From assembly GCA_973895155.1 (NCBI GenBank), contig OZ316892.1:2418001-2482000 (forward strand): 64,000 nt of DNA, read 5' to 3'. Made by a program: the position numbers and the translations under genes. Position 1 is the stretch's first letter; the number at the start of each line of letters is the position of its first letter. Below the pieces are notes generated by a model that was not told the DNA's origin, searched no databases, and saw only the letters and a program-made list of their open reading frames with translations. Positions 37,568-49,130 of this stretch are shown one piece after another. This DNA comes from Marsupella aquatica. Its lineage: Eukaryota > Marchantiophyta.

Positions 37568-40500
37568 ATGGCGGACTTAGAGGCTGGCGATTTCGAAAGT
37601 CCAAATCCCAGCATTCATGACCTCTTCACGTACTACAATCAAATCTATTTTGAAGGGAAGCTGGGCCCTTGTACGCTACAATGGAGCTCCAAGCGGATGA
37701 CACTGTACGCAGTTCTTCTATCTCTTGGCCCATTCCAATATTATCTCACAATATGTTTGGTGAAGAATGCAGCACCGACCATCTTGTAGCGTCAGGACCA
37801 GCCTTGTCGCACTATTGTCAGCTGGTCTTAAATAACATCCAGATCCAACACTTCTGCAAGAACTTCTTTGACAGGACGGTGAGGAAGAGATTCTGTCCCT
37901 CGGAGACGGAGGCCCACAGGGCTGACAAAAGAATCCGTTAGGCAGATAATTAGCAATGGACGAAACTTACTGCTCCGTATATATATAGTTCCGCAAGTAG
38001 GCTTCTGACATAGTTCTTGGCTGATGGCCCTAGTCTAGAAGTGGATACCGATGCTCGCTGGTGCTCAATCGATCACAACTGCTCGATAAACATCTTAGCG
38101 TAGAACGCGTTAAACATTGTTCAAACCCTTACCAACAATCTTCAGCTGCTCAATGATTAATGTTCTCGTCGAGCAATTCATTCATTCTAGGGGATTGAGG
38201 ACCCATCAGGTTTTTGGATGAAACGAACCACGCCTGTGGATCCGATGGTACACGGTTGCCGTTAATAAAAGACTTGGGATCGGATTTCTCAGCAGTCCGT
38301 GTCCAGAGAACAATAAGAAGATGATGGGATTGGTACGGTAAAAAGAAAAGTATATCGGAATGAAAGTGTAAGAAGGGCCATGGTTGATGTATTGTAATCG
38401 GCACAATTAAGGGCAGGATTGAGCTCTATTGTTCGAATCAATCAACTAATTCAATGTGTTCATCGTAAGTTGGATCACTCTAAGCACCCATATAGAACAT
38501 TACGGGCTTACTCAAATCAGTCAATCAACTAGCAGGGCCAATGAATGGAAGGATGATCACCGTGGCAAATTTTATTTGCAGATGTGCAGGGTTGTGCCAG
38601 TACAGCACTTATGGAGGATGTGAAATCCGGCTTTCAGAACCCCTTCTCAAGTTTCGACCAGTCTCAGATTTGAAAAACACTCTGCTTCACGAAATGATAC
38701 ATGCATACCTCTTCCTCACCAACGGGAACAAAGATCACGAGTAAGCTGTTATCAAAATTGTTAGTTAGGCCATTGACGAATTGATCCACTTTAAGGATGT
38801 GATTCTCTTTGCACGTTCGGTTGTTTCTTAATGTTGTTGATTTTCTGCTCTCGGTCTGCACATAAAGAGTTCCGCAGAATTATGAGTGTTTAGCTACGGC
38901 GACTTGCCCAGGAAGTAAGTGTTATATCAGGTCATTTGGAAGATTCACAATTCACTGTGACGTGGAGATGTGCCGGAAATTCTATTGAAACCTTAATTTG
39001 CTCGCAATGAATTGGGTGAATTTGAAGATTCCATGTCTCTTTCGATAGGGGCAGAGTGGTGCTGTTGGTAGGAGAACTTTCTCAAATTTTGCGAGTCTGC
39101 CTGGTCTACAAAACTTTTCTCTACGCTTTCATTTTCTGTTGCAGTGATCATGGGCCATGCTTTCAACATATGATGATGATGATCAACGACTTCAATCTTG
39201 TGGATGAAGAGGTGCGTAATTTCATTGTGCGCGGTACATGTGATTTGTAGGTTTAGCCACGATGGATAGTTGCTGATGGAAATCTGTTGGTGTTGAATGA
39301 CAGAGACCTAAGGATGGCTATGCAATTACTATTTATCATAGTTTTACAAATGAAGTGGACGTTTACAGAACTCATCACTGGAGGGTACGTTGCCGAGATT
39401 CAGTTTCTACCTTGCTTCATAACAATTCTTCTTGTCAGCAACTTGCTATACCAGCTTGTTGGTAGTGTTAACAATTGCGTTGAATGTTTTGGAGTAACTT
39501 TGTGTACTGAATGATCTCGGTTTGATGAATGTGAATATGTCGGTCATCTTATTATGTGGTTAATATGTTGCTCAAAGTAGACCTGCTTACGAACCACACT
39601 GAACTTGAGGCTGGTTCCTGTCGTTAGTGTGTGAATTGCTCAGATTTGATCAAGAGGGCAATGAATCGCACACCTTCAGCTTCCGACTGCCTCAGCAGAT
39701 CAGAGGCTTGTTCACATCCGCGTTGTCATTGGCACATGTGAGTGTGAATATGCCATCCGATGATTATGAGAGAATCGCTGTTGGCTTTACTTGACCATAT
39801 GTCCTCATAGTTCTCAAATAGTGAAGCATCATGCACATCCGTCCTGATCCAAAACAACCTGTACTTTTTTCTGAAACCGTGAACGACAAGGCATCAAAGA
39901 AGTTGTGGAGGCAGCTATGAGAAAATACATGAGCCGGCTGGCTACGTAGATAAGCGCAAGAAAACACTTGGTGAGAATCTGATTTCGTAGGTAGAGGAGA
40001 TCCTTGCATTTTGTGCATGATTGTCTAGTTATAGGGTCTGCAAATGGAGCAGAAGACAAATATGTGTTGTAGCCTTTTGAGTGGGCCTCGTCGACATATA
40101 GTTTCCAACTACGGAATTCTTCCTCTTGGAGCCTAAAGTGTTGTTTGTGGGCGATGCAGCTTTCGCTGATAGTAGGAATGTGAATGATCAATCTGCCGAC
40201 AGAGACGATGCTCATTTGACTGCTAATGGACAGAAAAGGAAGATGGCTAGTAATGGATGGACGTCTAAGAAATGTAACAGGGAGCCTGCAGTCCAGGTTA
40301 AAAGTGCAATCCTTGACAACTACTTCTGTCCAATTCAGAAGGATGAAGGAAAGATTGTCTCCACACAGACCACAGCTGTCGAGAAAGCAAATTTCAGCGA
40401 AACACCTTTCGAGGGTGAAAATCTCTCCCCTGTTGAAATGAACCGGAAAAGGAAATTTCTTATGTTGAATGATAGCCCTCGAAAGGAAAGGAGGAGTGAC

Positions 40501-41821
40501 ACAATGGCAGAGGTTAAAGGGATGAGCCTTAGAAGCCAATCGTTCTCTATGAAGAAGGAAATGGAGGAGAGCCTTCTTCCAAAGGTAGGTTCTACTCAGT
40601 TGGAAGAGTGCAACATTAAAGCAGCAGATGACGATACAAGGAAAGGGCTTGGAGCTCTGTCCGCTCCTAGCCAAGCAACAGGGGCTACCCTTTCTAAAGC
40701 TTCCAGAAAAAATGGAGCTGGGAGGGAGACCTTAGGGGACTCTCCAAGTAGGAAGAAGTACAAGACGGTTGACGAGTTACTTAAGAAACAGAATTGCAAG
40801 GAGCCTCTTGTCATCTTGGCTTGGGCAAATTGGGTTACATATGAAAGTGATGAAGAGAACGAGGAACCCCTAATCAATAGACGGACTAAGAGGAGAAAGC
40901 AGGAGCGGGATTCCGACCTATTGAAGAAGGGAAAGACAACTTCGGACACAAGTGAAGATACAGTGATGGTAGCAGCCGATGAGTCGCAGAATGTATTCGA
41001 GTTTCCGATGGAAACCCCTTGCAAACACCCTTCGCAGCAAACGCTCCAAAAGGGTCATAACAACCAGGTTGCTTATCACGACGATGGTGAAAAGGAGACC
41101 CCCCCAAAAGTGATTGTTACAGACAGCAAGCACATATTCATAGAGTTGAGTGATGATGAGAAGTTTCCGGAGGCAACGGGGAACAGAATTAATTGCAGTA
41201 AGCCACAGACAACCAACGATCACTGCTCTGTTCCGAAACAAGCATTTTCTAATGTGAGAGATTACGACAAACAGGATCTCTCTGAGAGTTCTTTGACAAG
41301 TGCAACGCAGAGGACCACTGATGAAACAGTTGAGGGCGAGATGTTGTCATCTCAGCAAGCCAGGGTAAATGGGAGAGAAGAAAGTAGTACAACAACAGGT
41401 ATCTTCATCGATCGTCCCATGATATATTTTTGAGTTCATTGGCCACTTCTTCTTGTGTCACAGATGGACCTACAAAGCATCTTCAGCCTCGCTCTGCTCA
41501 AATTTTGAGTTCTCAGACCAAGCTCTGGACAATTGTTCTAAGTAGGGTCTACTCTAGACATTTCTTGCCCAAGAAGTCTTCATTTGTCACGTTTCTCTGT
41601 CCTCGTGGTTCAACTTGGAATAAAAAATCGACCTACAAGTTACGAATATGCCATCCTAGAAGCTGTTTTAATCTCGCTTCTCACAATGTCTGACCTCCAA
41701 TATGTTTTTCCTGAGTGCAGATATGATGGTCTGTCCAATATGCAATTCTATATTTCGAGGAAACGAGAGGAACATAGTTGTCAACAAACATATTGACGAG
41801 TGTCTGGCCAAATGTGCGTGA
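37568..41821 (+). CDS. SPRTN: SPRTN/Spartan-like DNA-dependent metalloprotease
   Basis: Nine phase-matched exons: 37568-37704, 38582-38740, 39145-39211, 39313-39384, 39628-39737, 39891-39970, 40139-41398, 41464-41541, 41721-41821; about 687 residues. Family members cleave DNA-protein crosslinks during replication, in the nucleus. The SprT domain (about 1-215) has the zinc-protease motif HEMIH at H82-E83-H86 and a further ligand candidate in the following DDHGP (H101). The zinc ribbon shows CVNC...CHWHMH. The long exon 7 encodes a charged, disordered linker containing SAILDNYF, which aligns with the PCNA-interacting box of animal SPRTN but has Ser in place of the first Gln. The C-terminus carries a UBZ4-type ubiquitin-binding finger: C659-x2-C662 ... 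H678-x3-C682. I could not find a clear p97-binding SHP box. Very similar domain order to animal SPRTN supports orthology. Confidence 0.9.
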
Positions 41822-43709
41822 CCCGAGCTCATTGACCCGACAGTGGTAGAATTTCTAGCAAAACAGTGTACAGGAGACATGTTCACAGTACAGAGCCATA
41901 GAGGTAGGTGTCAAGATGAGGATATTGTCTATAATAGCTGGTGTCATACTAGAAGATCAGAGTATCTTCTCATAGCCTTTTAAAGTACCCTGCCCTATTT
42001 TTCTCAAGGGCTCTCATTAAATTGTAAACTAAACTTGGAATTTTCCTGAGGATGGGTTTTGTTGGTCAGGAGTACTGTTTAAAGATAATTATCATATAAA
42101 CCGCCTGTATTGGTTATGGTCAACTGCTTCTTTAATTTGCAGTTGAAAATCTGAATCCAAACAACAGCTGACCCTTTTTCATTTTGAGCTACCCTCTAGT
42201 GAAGAGAAACGCCCATAATGGTCAAATTGCCAGGATTTTGCAAACTCTGGAACTCTTCTTATCAGTCTGAAAAACAAAGTAACAGTTATGAAATGTCATG
42301 AGATGAATAGTACAGTAATCTGCAAGCATAGATTTAGGGTTCATTCTCGAGGGCATTATTTGATGGCATAATGGAGGAAAGGTTTACAGTGTACATGCTT
42401 GAGTACATTATTTGAGGGCATGATGAAATTGAACTCCCGTAGTGTCCATGCTCGAGGGCATTACGGAACATTACTTTTATGCTCCATGATTAGTTCCTTA
42501 CGTTGCTTATGATACCACAATACTCCTGTTATCAAGTTCTTCTCGATTTCGCAATCAAGCTCTCGTGATTCTTCCCCCGTGATTTCGTGTCGCTTGTGAT
42601 TGCAACTTCGCGAGAAAGCTTTTGCTCATTTTCCTGAACGGAGAGATTGGCCAGATTAGTCTTCTCGGCCGGTGAGTTTCCGCTGTAATGTTGAAGGAAT
42701 GCTGGGTGAGCGCGTCGTCACTTTGATTGATTCTGTAGTGAGAAATGTCGCTCGTTTGTATGACCAGAGGTATCGGTAACTTCGAGATTGCTGGGAGTTC
42801 ATTTCAGTCCTTAGCCTTGGTCCGATCGTACAGATTCTCAAAGATGGCTTCGATAGGTATCCATCTGTATCACGAGGATGTCGGCTTACAAGGAATCTGC
42901 GAATGAATCATTCCAGCCTGTCTCCAACATTTGTGTCGAGTAGGTAGACTTATCAAAAATCTTGCGGTCAGGGAAATTTCTCATGGTGGCCAGTTTGGGA
43001 TATGAACTAGACAGCACAGAAGTCATAGCCTCATGCCCAAACAAGGATCGATGGAACCTGGAGGGGTCTGCTTGTTTTGGTATGTAGACCTGAACTTTTG
43101 TTTCACGGTATTGCTGCAAAACAGCAAGAAAGATCTGGACATTAAGCACTTTGAGTGGTGCACCATTCCAACATGATATTCAGAACAAGGCATTCCATAC
43201 AACTTTGACCCATTGATTGTTGTGTTCTACCTTCAAACATCTCCAGTGAGATTTGAACCCACGGGCAGTCGGGGCATGGCACTCAGTACAGTACGACATG
43301 CAGCTCCCGCCCCCAAGAAGGCAGCTCCTGCTCTGAACACACAGCGAGCCAGGAATCCATAGCAATTCAAATGGACGACCATTCGGAGTTAGAGTAGAGC
43401 GGACGAGTTTAGAACAGCTGCAGGAGGACAACAATTTTTAACGAAGTATTTTGCTTTTGCATTTCTAACGCTCTCCCACTCCAGCTCGCTCGCCCAAGCG
43501 ATTGGCCGCTTCATTGGCGCTTAACTGAAACAGCTAGAGTGAATTACTGGAGACTAGAAAGTTTCAGTGCGACACTTCACTGTGGCTTTATGGAATGAAA
43601 GAAACGGAAATAGTATAGACTAGAAAGTTCAGTAAATGCGGCGCGATTGTTTCAGGGTATATGCCTTTGGAGCAAGGTCGTAAGCGACATCCAACCTGTT
43701 TCAACAAAT
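41822..43709. other. Intergenic DNA
   Basis: Holds a roughly 53-bp threefold degenerate repeat (listed separately) and minus-strand open frames (42886-43149, 43180-43434) whose products I do not recognise. No paired splice sites or motif convinced me of a gene. Confidence 0.45.
42340..42470. repeat. About 53-bp degenerate repeat, three copies
   Basis: CTCGAGGGCATTA or CTTGAGTACATTA recurs at about 42346, 42399 and 42452, with diverged spacer sequence between copies. Confidence 0.7.
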
Positions 43710-46580
43710 ATGGTGCTCAAACGAAAATCATTCGACAGATACGACGGGGAAGATCAAAATGAAGCGGTATATAAAGACGAGCCTGGTGAACAAGTCGGTG
43801 TGTAATCTGACTAATTCCTCATCTCAAAAGTGCTTCAATTTCATGCAATAGTAATCTGTTTTGCTCCAACCTTGGGTCATTTGTTGAATAATGGTGGATG
43901 ACTTTTTGGTTTGGATGCAGATGTCAAGTCAACATTGTGGAAAGTCTCGGCAGAATATGCAGAGGCAGAATACTCAGAAGAAGAATTCATGGAAACCTGC
44001 AGAGACGGTTTGTACTTTAACTAGTTCCTCGTGCCAAAATGGCGCGAATTCCTCAACGGTGGCACAGCACACCCCGAGACGTACCCGAAGGCAGCAAAAA
44101 TGCGTCCCTCAATAGATCTGTATCAAATTCAAGTTTTCTTCCCCGAAAATCACAATAATTCTCTTTTGAGTTGAACCCCAGCGCAAATTCGTATACAGCG
44201 TGTCTCTGCATCCAAAGACCATAAAGGTTACAACACTGAGTACCAACAGGTAGTTGTTGACAAGCTTAGTCATATTCTTGCTTCAGAAAAAGAGTTGAAT
44301 TTGTCAGGAATCAAAGGAGTCAATTCGATGAGTACAGTCGCGATGTGTAACACACCATTGGTCTGCAGTAATCAATTGAAAATGCCCGTGCCAGACCCAG
44401 CTTATTAACCACTGGTAGTGTTGCAGGGTCCCCTCCCAGATATGCTCGAATTGATGATCGTCCTGAAGGAAATTTCCACAAGATATATTTGAACAACGAA
44501 GACCTGACCGAAATGTTTGAAATGGTACCAAAAGTCAAAATGGGACGACTATAGTGTCTCTAGGCTGAGAAGTGCTTACCAAAACTGGACCCTTGCCAAT
44601 TTTGACATTTCAGGCACTACTGTTGGGGACGCCAACGCCCTCTCAACTTACGCCACAAAAGATTTGGTACTTTTGGGCTTATTTGTCGAACAAGTCACAG
44701 CCCTCAGACAGGCCTGATTGGGCGAAATAGTAAAAGTCGAAATAGTAAAATTGAAGAACCACCTAGAAAAGCCTCGTTGCGATAGAAGACGCGGATCGAG
44801 ATTTCGTTGCAGTTGCGGAACTGCAGTTACTCGAATCCTGATGCATCTCGGTTTTACGGAAGAGGAGCTGAGTCGTGTCACTAAAAAGCAAAGGTAACAT
44901 TTATATTGATTCCTTCAGCAGATGAGCCTCTGTACCTTTTCCAACAATCGAAAAACAAATGATCATGTCCTAATGAACTGCCCGCGGCCAGATCCAAAGG
45001 TGGAGTACCCCAGGCGAGTTTTGCGGGTCCAGGAACCCCTGCCGAGTCTACACGGATTGATCTTCGAGTCAAGGAAGGAGGCCAGACCGCGTCCACGGGA
45101 GTCGAGAAATCGATAGCTCAAGCTTCCGTTCATGGTTTGCAGACTTTGAAGACGTCAGACGAGTCCTTGGATGTCCCGCGTGGCAATTGCAAGCTTGGAA
45201 AAGAAATCCATTACTCGAGGAGAAAGAAACGGTAATCGCAATTTCTTGTGGCTCTTAATTTTAATTTGGGAGCTTCAGCCACTGACCTACCTAATCCAAT
45301 TTTTTGTATGAGGCATTTTAAAAGGTAATAATGCCTTTTTCGCAATTGAATTACCTCCTGGCAGCTCCGAAGTTGGAGCACCGCCTGCGAGTTTTACAGC
45401 GTGCCGCACAGATACGACATGCTCATCCAGTTCGGGAGACACAAATACGGAAAGGTATAAATGAGACCACATAGTTTGACATGAATTACCTTCTGCAAAT
45501 TCTTCTGAAATGTTGACATGTTGAAAGTAATGAAACTTTTTGCAAATGTGACTCCATGCCAGTTCCGAAGATGGAGTATCCCAAGATTCCTCGGAGGATA
45601 GTGGAAGCCAAGACTCCGATCAAGAGGCCAAAGCACTCAGCTCAGGGAGTAGTAGACAGGTGAGGGTTCATGCACTCAAAGCTCAGGCAATCATCTCAAT
45701 GTTCTCTAAGTACAAGGCGTCGTGCGTCATGGTTTATTCTGAGGCTAACAAAAGCTCAATTTGTTCTGACTCACAAAGCCTTCAATTTCGCTGACTAACC
45801 TGACGTGCTCCGCCTGCCCAGCCGGTGGAATCTGGAACCCGACAATCCACAGGGTTCGAAAATACAAGTGGAGGAAGGGTCAATGTACAGGAAAAGTCAC
45901 GCGAAATTGAGTCCAGGTGGACGAAAGCAAAATTTGACGAAAAGAGAAACGAGATACTGGCAATTATTACTTCTATGAACGCACAGAACCAAGACTATGC
46001 TGCAGAACTAGCTGAACAGAAACAAAAGTCAGATGTGCAGTTCCTCAAATCGAATAACAAGAATATAAGTCTGCAAAATCAGCTCGACCTTTTGCGGACC
46101 GAGTGTGACAACAAACTGGCAACTTTGCTATCAGAGAAAGAGCTGATCGAAAGGGAAAGAGAGACTGCATTGCTTGAGCTTAAAGTTTTGAGGGAGGACA
46201 AAAAGCTAGAGAAAATAAGTCGGCAAATTCAGCTCCACCTTGTGCGGACCGAATTTGACAACAAACTGGCAACTTCGCTATCACAGAACCACAAGATCGA
46301 AAGCGAAAGAGAGACTGCATTGCTTGAGCTTAAAGCTTTGAGGGAGGAGAAAAAGCTACTGGACACGGCTCATGAGACTATCCAGAAAAATCTCGAAGAA
46401 GAGAAAGAGAAGAGTTTATGTCGCATTTGTCTGGAATCTCGAATAGACACCATCTGTTTACCTTGTCTGCACTTCCAATATTGTTTCTCCTGCTTCGAAA
46501 CTCACAACAAGCGAACAAGAACTTGTCCGACTTGCAGGATGCCCATAAGTGGTGAGCTGAGAGCCCACATTTGGACGTAG
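43710..46580 (+). CDS. Coiled-coil RING-finger (C3HC4) protein, probable E3 ubiquitin ligase, with unrecognised N-terminal region
   Basis: Ten short-intron exons in consistent phase: 43710-43797, 43921-44007, 44182-44346, 44427-44524, 44614-44729, 44813-44893, 44992-45231, 45365-45454, 45563-45659, 45822-46580; about 606 residues. The C-terminal RING has C554, C557, C569, H571, C575, C578, C589 and C592, the C3HC4 spacing expected for an E3 ligase that recruits ubiquitin-conjugating enzymes. About residues 380-550 are a long charged coiled coil containing an in-frame 50-residue duplication (46081-46230 and 46231-46380). Residues about 215-355 are a Ser/Gly-rich linker. The first 210 residues, including IWYFWAYLSNKSQPSD and GFTEEELSRVTKKQR, form a compact-looking part that I cannot assign to a family. 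Exons 3 to 5 are the least certain. Confidence 0.72.
46081..46380 (+). repeat. 150-bp in-frame tandem duplication in the RING gene coiled coil
   Basis: AGCTCGACCTTTTGCGGACC at 46081 and AGCTCCACCTTGTGCGGACC at 46231 begin the two 50-codon copies, both ending GGGAGGA(C/G)AAAAAGCTA. It lengthens the coiled coil without breaking the frame. Confidence 0.95.
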
Positions 46581-47020
46581 GACGTTCTAGGAAGCCCTTC
46601 TCTGGCTAATATTTCAACAGATGGTGTTTGCCGCGCTGAATTCCAAGGAGAATGATGTACACTTTGCAATACATCTGCTGTGCTGCGTCCCCTTCACAGG
46701 CAGATGCACTGTGCGAAGGTTAATGCAGACATGGGTGGGGGAATGTGACTGGCTAGCCCAATGTAACAAGTTGGGCTACCGTGAGTAGTGCTTTTAATGG
46801 TGATCAGGAGCACAGAGGAGCACATTTGTGTACTCTTCGCTTCGTTTCTCTTTCCCTCGAGACGGTCACAGTTGGTTTGGTGACCTCTGCTATCTGTAGT
46901 TGCATTAAATATGTTTCAGGTACAGGTTCGTTCGGTACTTCTCGGTTGTGACCGTGGGTTTCTTCATCTGACTCCTCCAAGTGAGATTCTGTTCGGAAAT
47001 CAGGCGGCATTTGCAAATTT

Positions 47021-47134
47021 TAGTGAGAAGGGTTGCCAAATGCGAGTTTTGTATGATGACAGGTGAATGTGATGATTTAGTGAGAAGGGTTGCCAAATGC
47101 GAGTTTTGTATGATGACAGGTGAATGTGATGAAG
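47021..47134. repeat. 57-bp near-perfect tandem duplication
   Basis: Copies 47021-47077 and 47078-47134 are identical over at least 55 bases (TAGTGAGAAGGGTTGCCAAA onward). The length is 19 codons, and one frame gives a duplicated CEFCMMTGEC peptide. Confidence 0.97.
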
Positions 47135-47805
47135 CTTCTCGAGTATCTTCACGGTTGAAGCTCTTCTAACGTAGTTTCAATAATCATTCTGGGTGTCTCT
47201 TGTAACGATGCTCCTGTAGCTGTGCTGAATCTCGCCTTGCACTGGAACATTTCTTCTGCTTTTTTTAGGTTTCTGTTTTCTCTGGAAGAATGCCAAACGG
47301 CCAACATCAAAATCAAAAGGAGGTGAAGGAACATGGAAGGTACAAAAGTTGGATGCGCTATAGACTGTACCACGCCTTACACCTGTAACAGAAACCGACT
47401 ATCTCGTAGCGTGTCAAGTTTCTCCACGCGTTGAAGTGTTGGACAGTGTGTTCTCATTGGTTACATGTAACGCAGAAAGATCTCAAATCTGTTGACAGTT
47501 GAGACTGAAGACAGTCGTGACATCTGTCACAAGTGTCGCAACGGAAATTACCTCACGAAAGTGAATTGTCGGTAGTGCATAATTACTAGCCCCTCGAAAG
47601 TGAATTCAATTCAGCACTCGAAAGATTTATACTGACTCGTTAAATCGTGTGAATCCGCGTGGTGCAAAATTATTTATTCAAGTAATAATGGCAAAATGTA
47701 TAGTATGATCGCGATCGTTCGTTTCTGATATGGAAGGCTAAGATGCACCAAAGGCAGTACGATGATCTTTGGGGAAACGAATGAATGTTTATTTAGAGTC
47801 ATTTA

Positions 47806-47885
47806 TTGGAGGGACTCGTGGCACTCAGAAATAGGGCACTGACTTGTTAAGTCGTGGGACGTGGGTTCCAAGAATCCAAGTGGAG
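47806..47885 (+). other. Degenerate tRNA-like (Asn-like) sequence
   Basis: CTGACTTGTTAAGTCGT resembles an anticodon arm with loop TTGTTAA (anticodon GTT, Asn), followed 15 bases later by GGGTTCCAAGAATCC, a damaged B-box/T-arm. The D arm and acceptor stem do not close properly. A tRNA-derived SINE or tRNA relic is possible; a functional tRNA is unlikely. Confidence 0.25.
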
Positions 47886-48640
47886 AAAGAATATCACCAA
47901 TGGCGGACCGCAATAAAGTGCATTTTTTGGCTATAGAAGCTGGTGGGGATTGGTTTTTCTTGCACCCTAAAAAGGTGACGACTCTGCCATTGACGTGGTG
48001 ATTTGCTCGCCGCAAGTAAAATAATGGGGTATGTGGGCCTTGGTATGTTGTCCGTGTCATGCTGTGCGGCCTGGAAAATTTGGAAATACAACAGAAGAGA
48101 AATTCACTATGCTGATGTAAGTCCAAACTTTTACTTTGATGGGCCCAACTTTGAAATTTTATTTGATTAGCACTAATGTCAGGGTAGGAAAAGCTCCCAG
48201 AGTGCCCTACTCACAAGCATAATATACAAATAAAATAATTATTTTACTATTGAGATTTCTATTTATAGATTTGCTCTACTAAGTACATTGTTCACCGTAA
48301 TTAGTGTGAGTAACTCTAATTCGAGAGCACTCATTTTTTGGGTCTACTCTTTAATTAGTGTTAATCACGCTAATTCCAAGCAAAACACTAATTTTGTGTG
48401 CTCCAAATAGTGTTATGTAACACTAGTTCATGTGACTTTTCGATTCGTATCGCGCGGAGCCAGAATGACGGGATTTCAAGTGTTCTTGGCAACCACGGTT
48501 CTCATCATAGGCTCTTTGTTAGGGTATTCAATTGTCACTCTCATTCAGGCTAACATTGATTGTGAGCACAATGTGAGCGGAGTTCATGTTAGGTATTGTT
48601 CTTAGTTTTGTGACTCTTGAGCTAACCTTTCTCCTGAGTG

Positions 48641-48674
48641 AAACCCTAAACCCTAAAACCCTAAACCCTAAACC
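48641..48674. repeat. Interstitial telomeric repeat, CCCTAAA type
   Basis: Four to five CCCTAAA units, one with an extra A, in a row. This is the Arabidopsis-type plant telomere unit. It lies 0.5 kb before the LINE fragment. Confidence 0.95.
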
Positions 48675-49130
48675 GGTGAAGCAGAGTATCTTTCAAGCTC
48701 CTCCTCTCGGTGGGAAATTCCGAGTCCCAAATCCCAAGGGTCCAGCCCAGGTCTCTCCTCCAACCTTACTCAACCCAAAAAGTAGAATATCTGGGACCCC
48801 TGGGCCCCCAGTGTTATTAATAATGGACCGGACGTGCGAACGGCGGAAGGGTACAATAAATTCAATTTCAAATTAATTTTTATAATCGAATTATAAGCAA
48901 CAATACCAACTTTTATACGACAATCTCTTTATAACTATTCCTGGGCATCCAAAATGCCAGCCAAAATAATTTGCTTGAAGGGGGCCGGGAATATGGCCCG
49001 CCACGCGTCATGATGAGATTGGTCCATGTGGCACTCATTGAGTGGAGTTAAGTTTAACCAATACTTGTGGTGAATAGGATAAGGACTTATGAAAAGTATT
49101 TTGGGTTTTGGGGTTTAAGGTGAAAGGTTT
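48675..49130. other. Non-coding DNA before the LINE fragment
   Basis: No gene seen. The last 60 bases are G/T-rich with TTTGGGG words, possibly degenerate telomere-like sequence at the retroelement's 5' edge. Confidence 0.5.

Larger units (their letters stand above)
46581..48585. other. Intergenic DNA
   Basis: No gene supported. Holds the perfect 57-bp duplication and a tRNA-like sequence (listed separately). The sequence around 48290-48430 has several AGTGTTA/TAACACT words in both orientations, possibly an old small transposon. Confidence 0.45.

Noticed and set aside
39829-41241. Minus-strand frames of 107-281 residues over the Spartan-like gene
   Set aside because: Antisense shadows. The plus-strand exons have the protease and UBZ motifs in consistent phase.
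46804-47096. Minus-strand open frames near the 57-bp duplication
   Set aside because: Overlapping frames without domains, reading through the duplicated unit in antisense.
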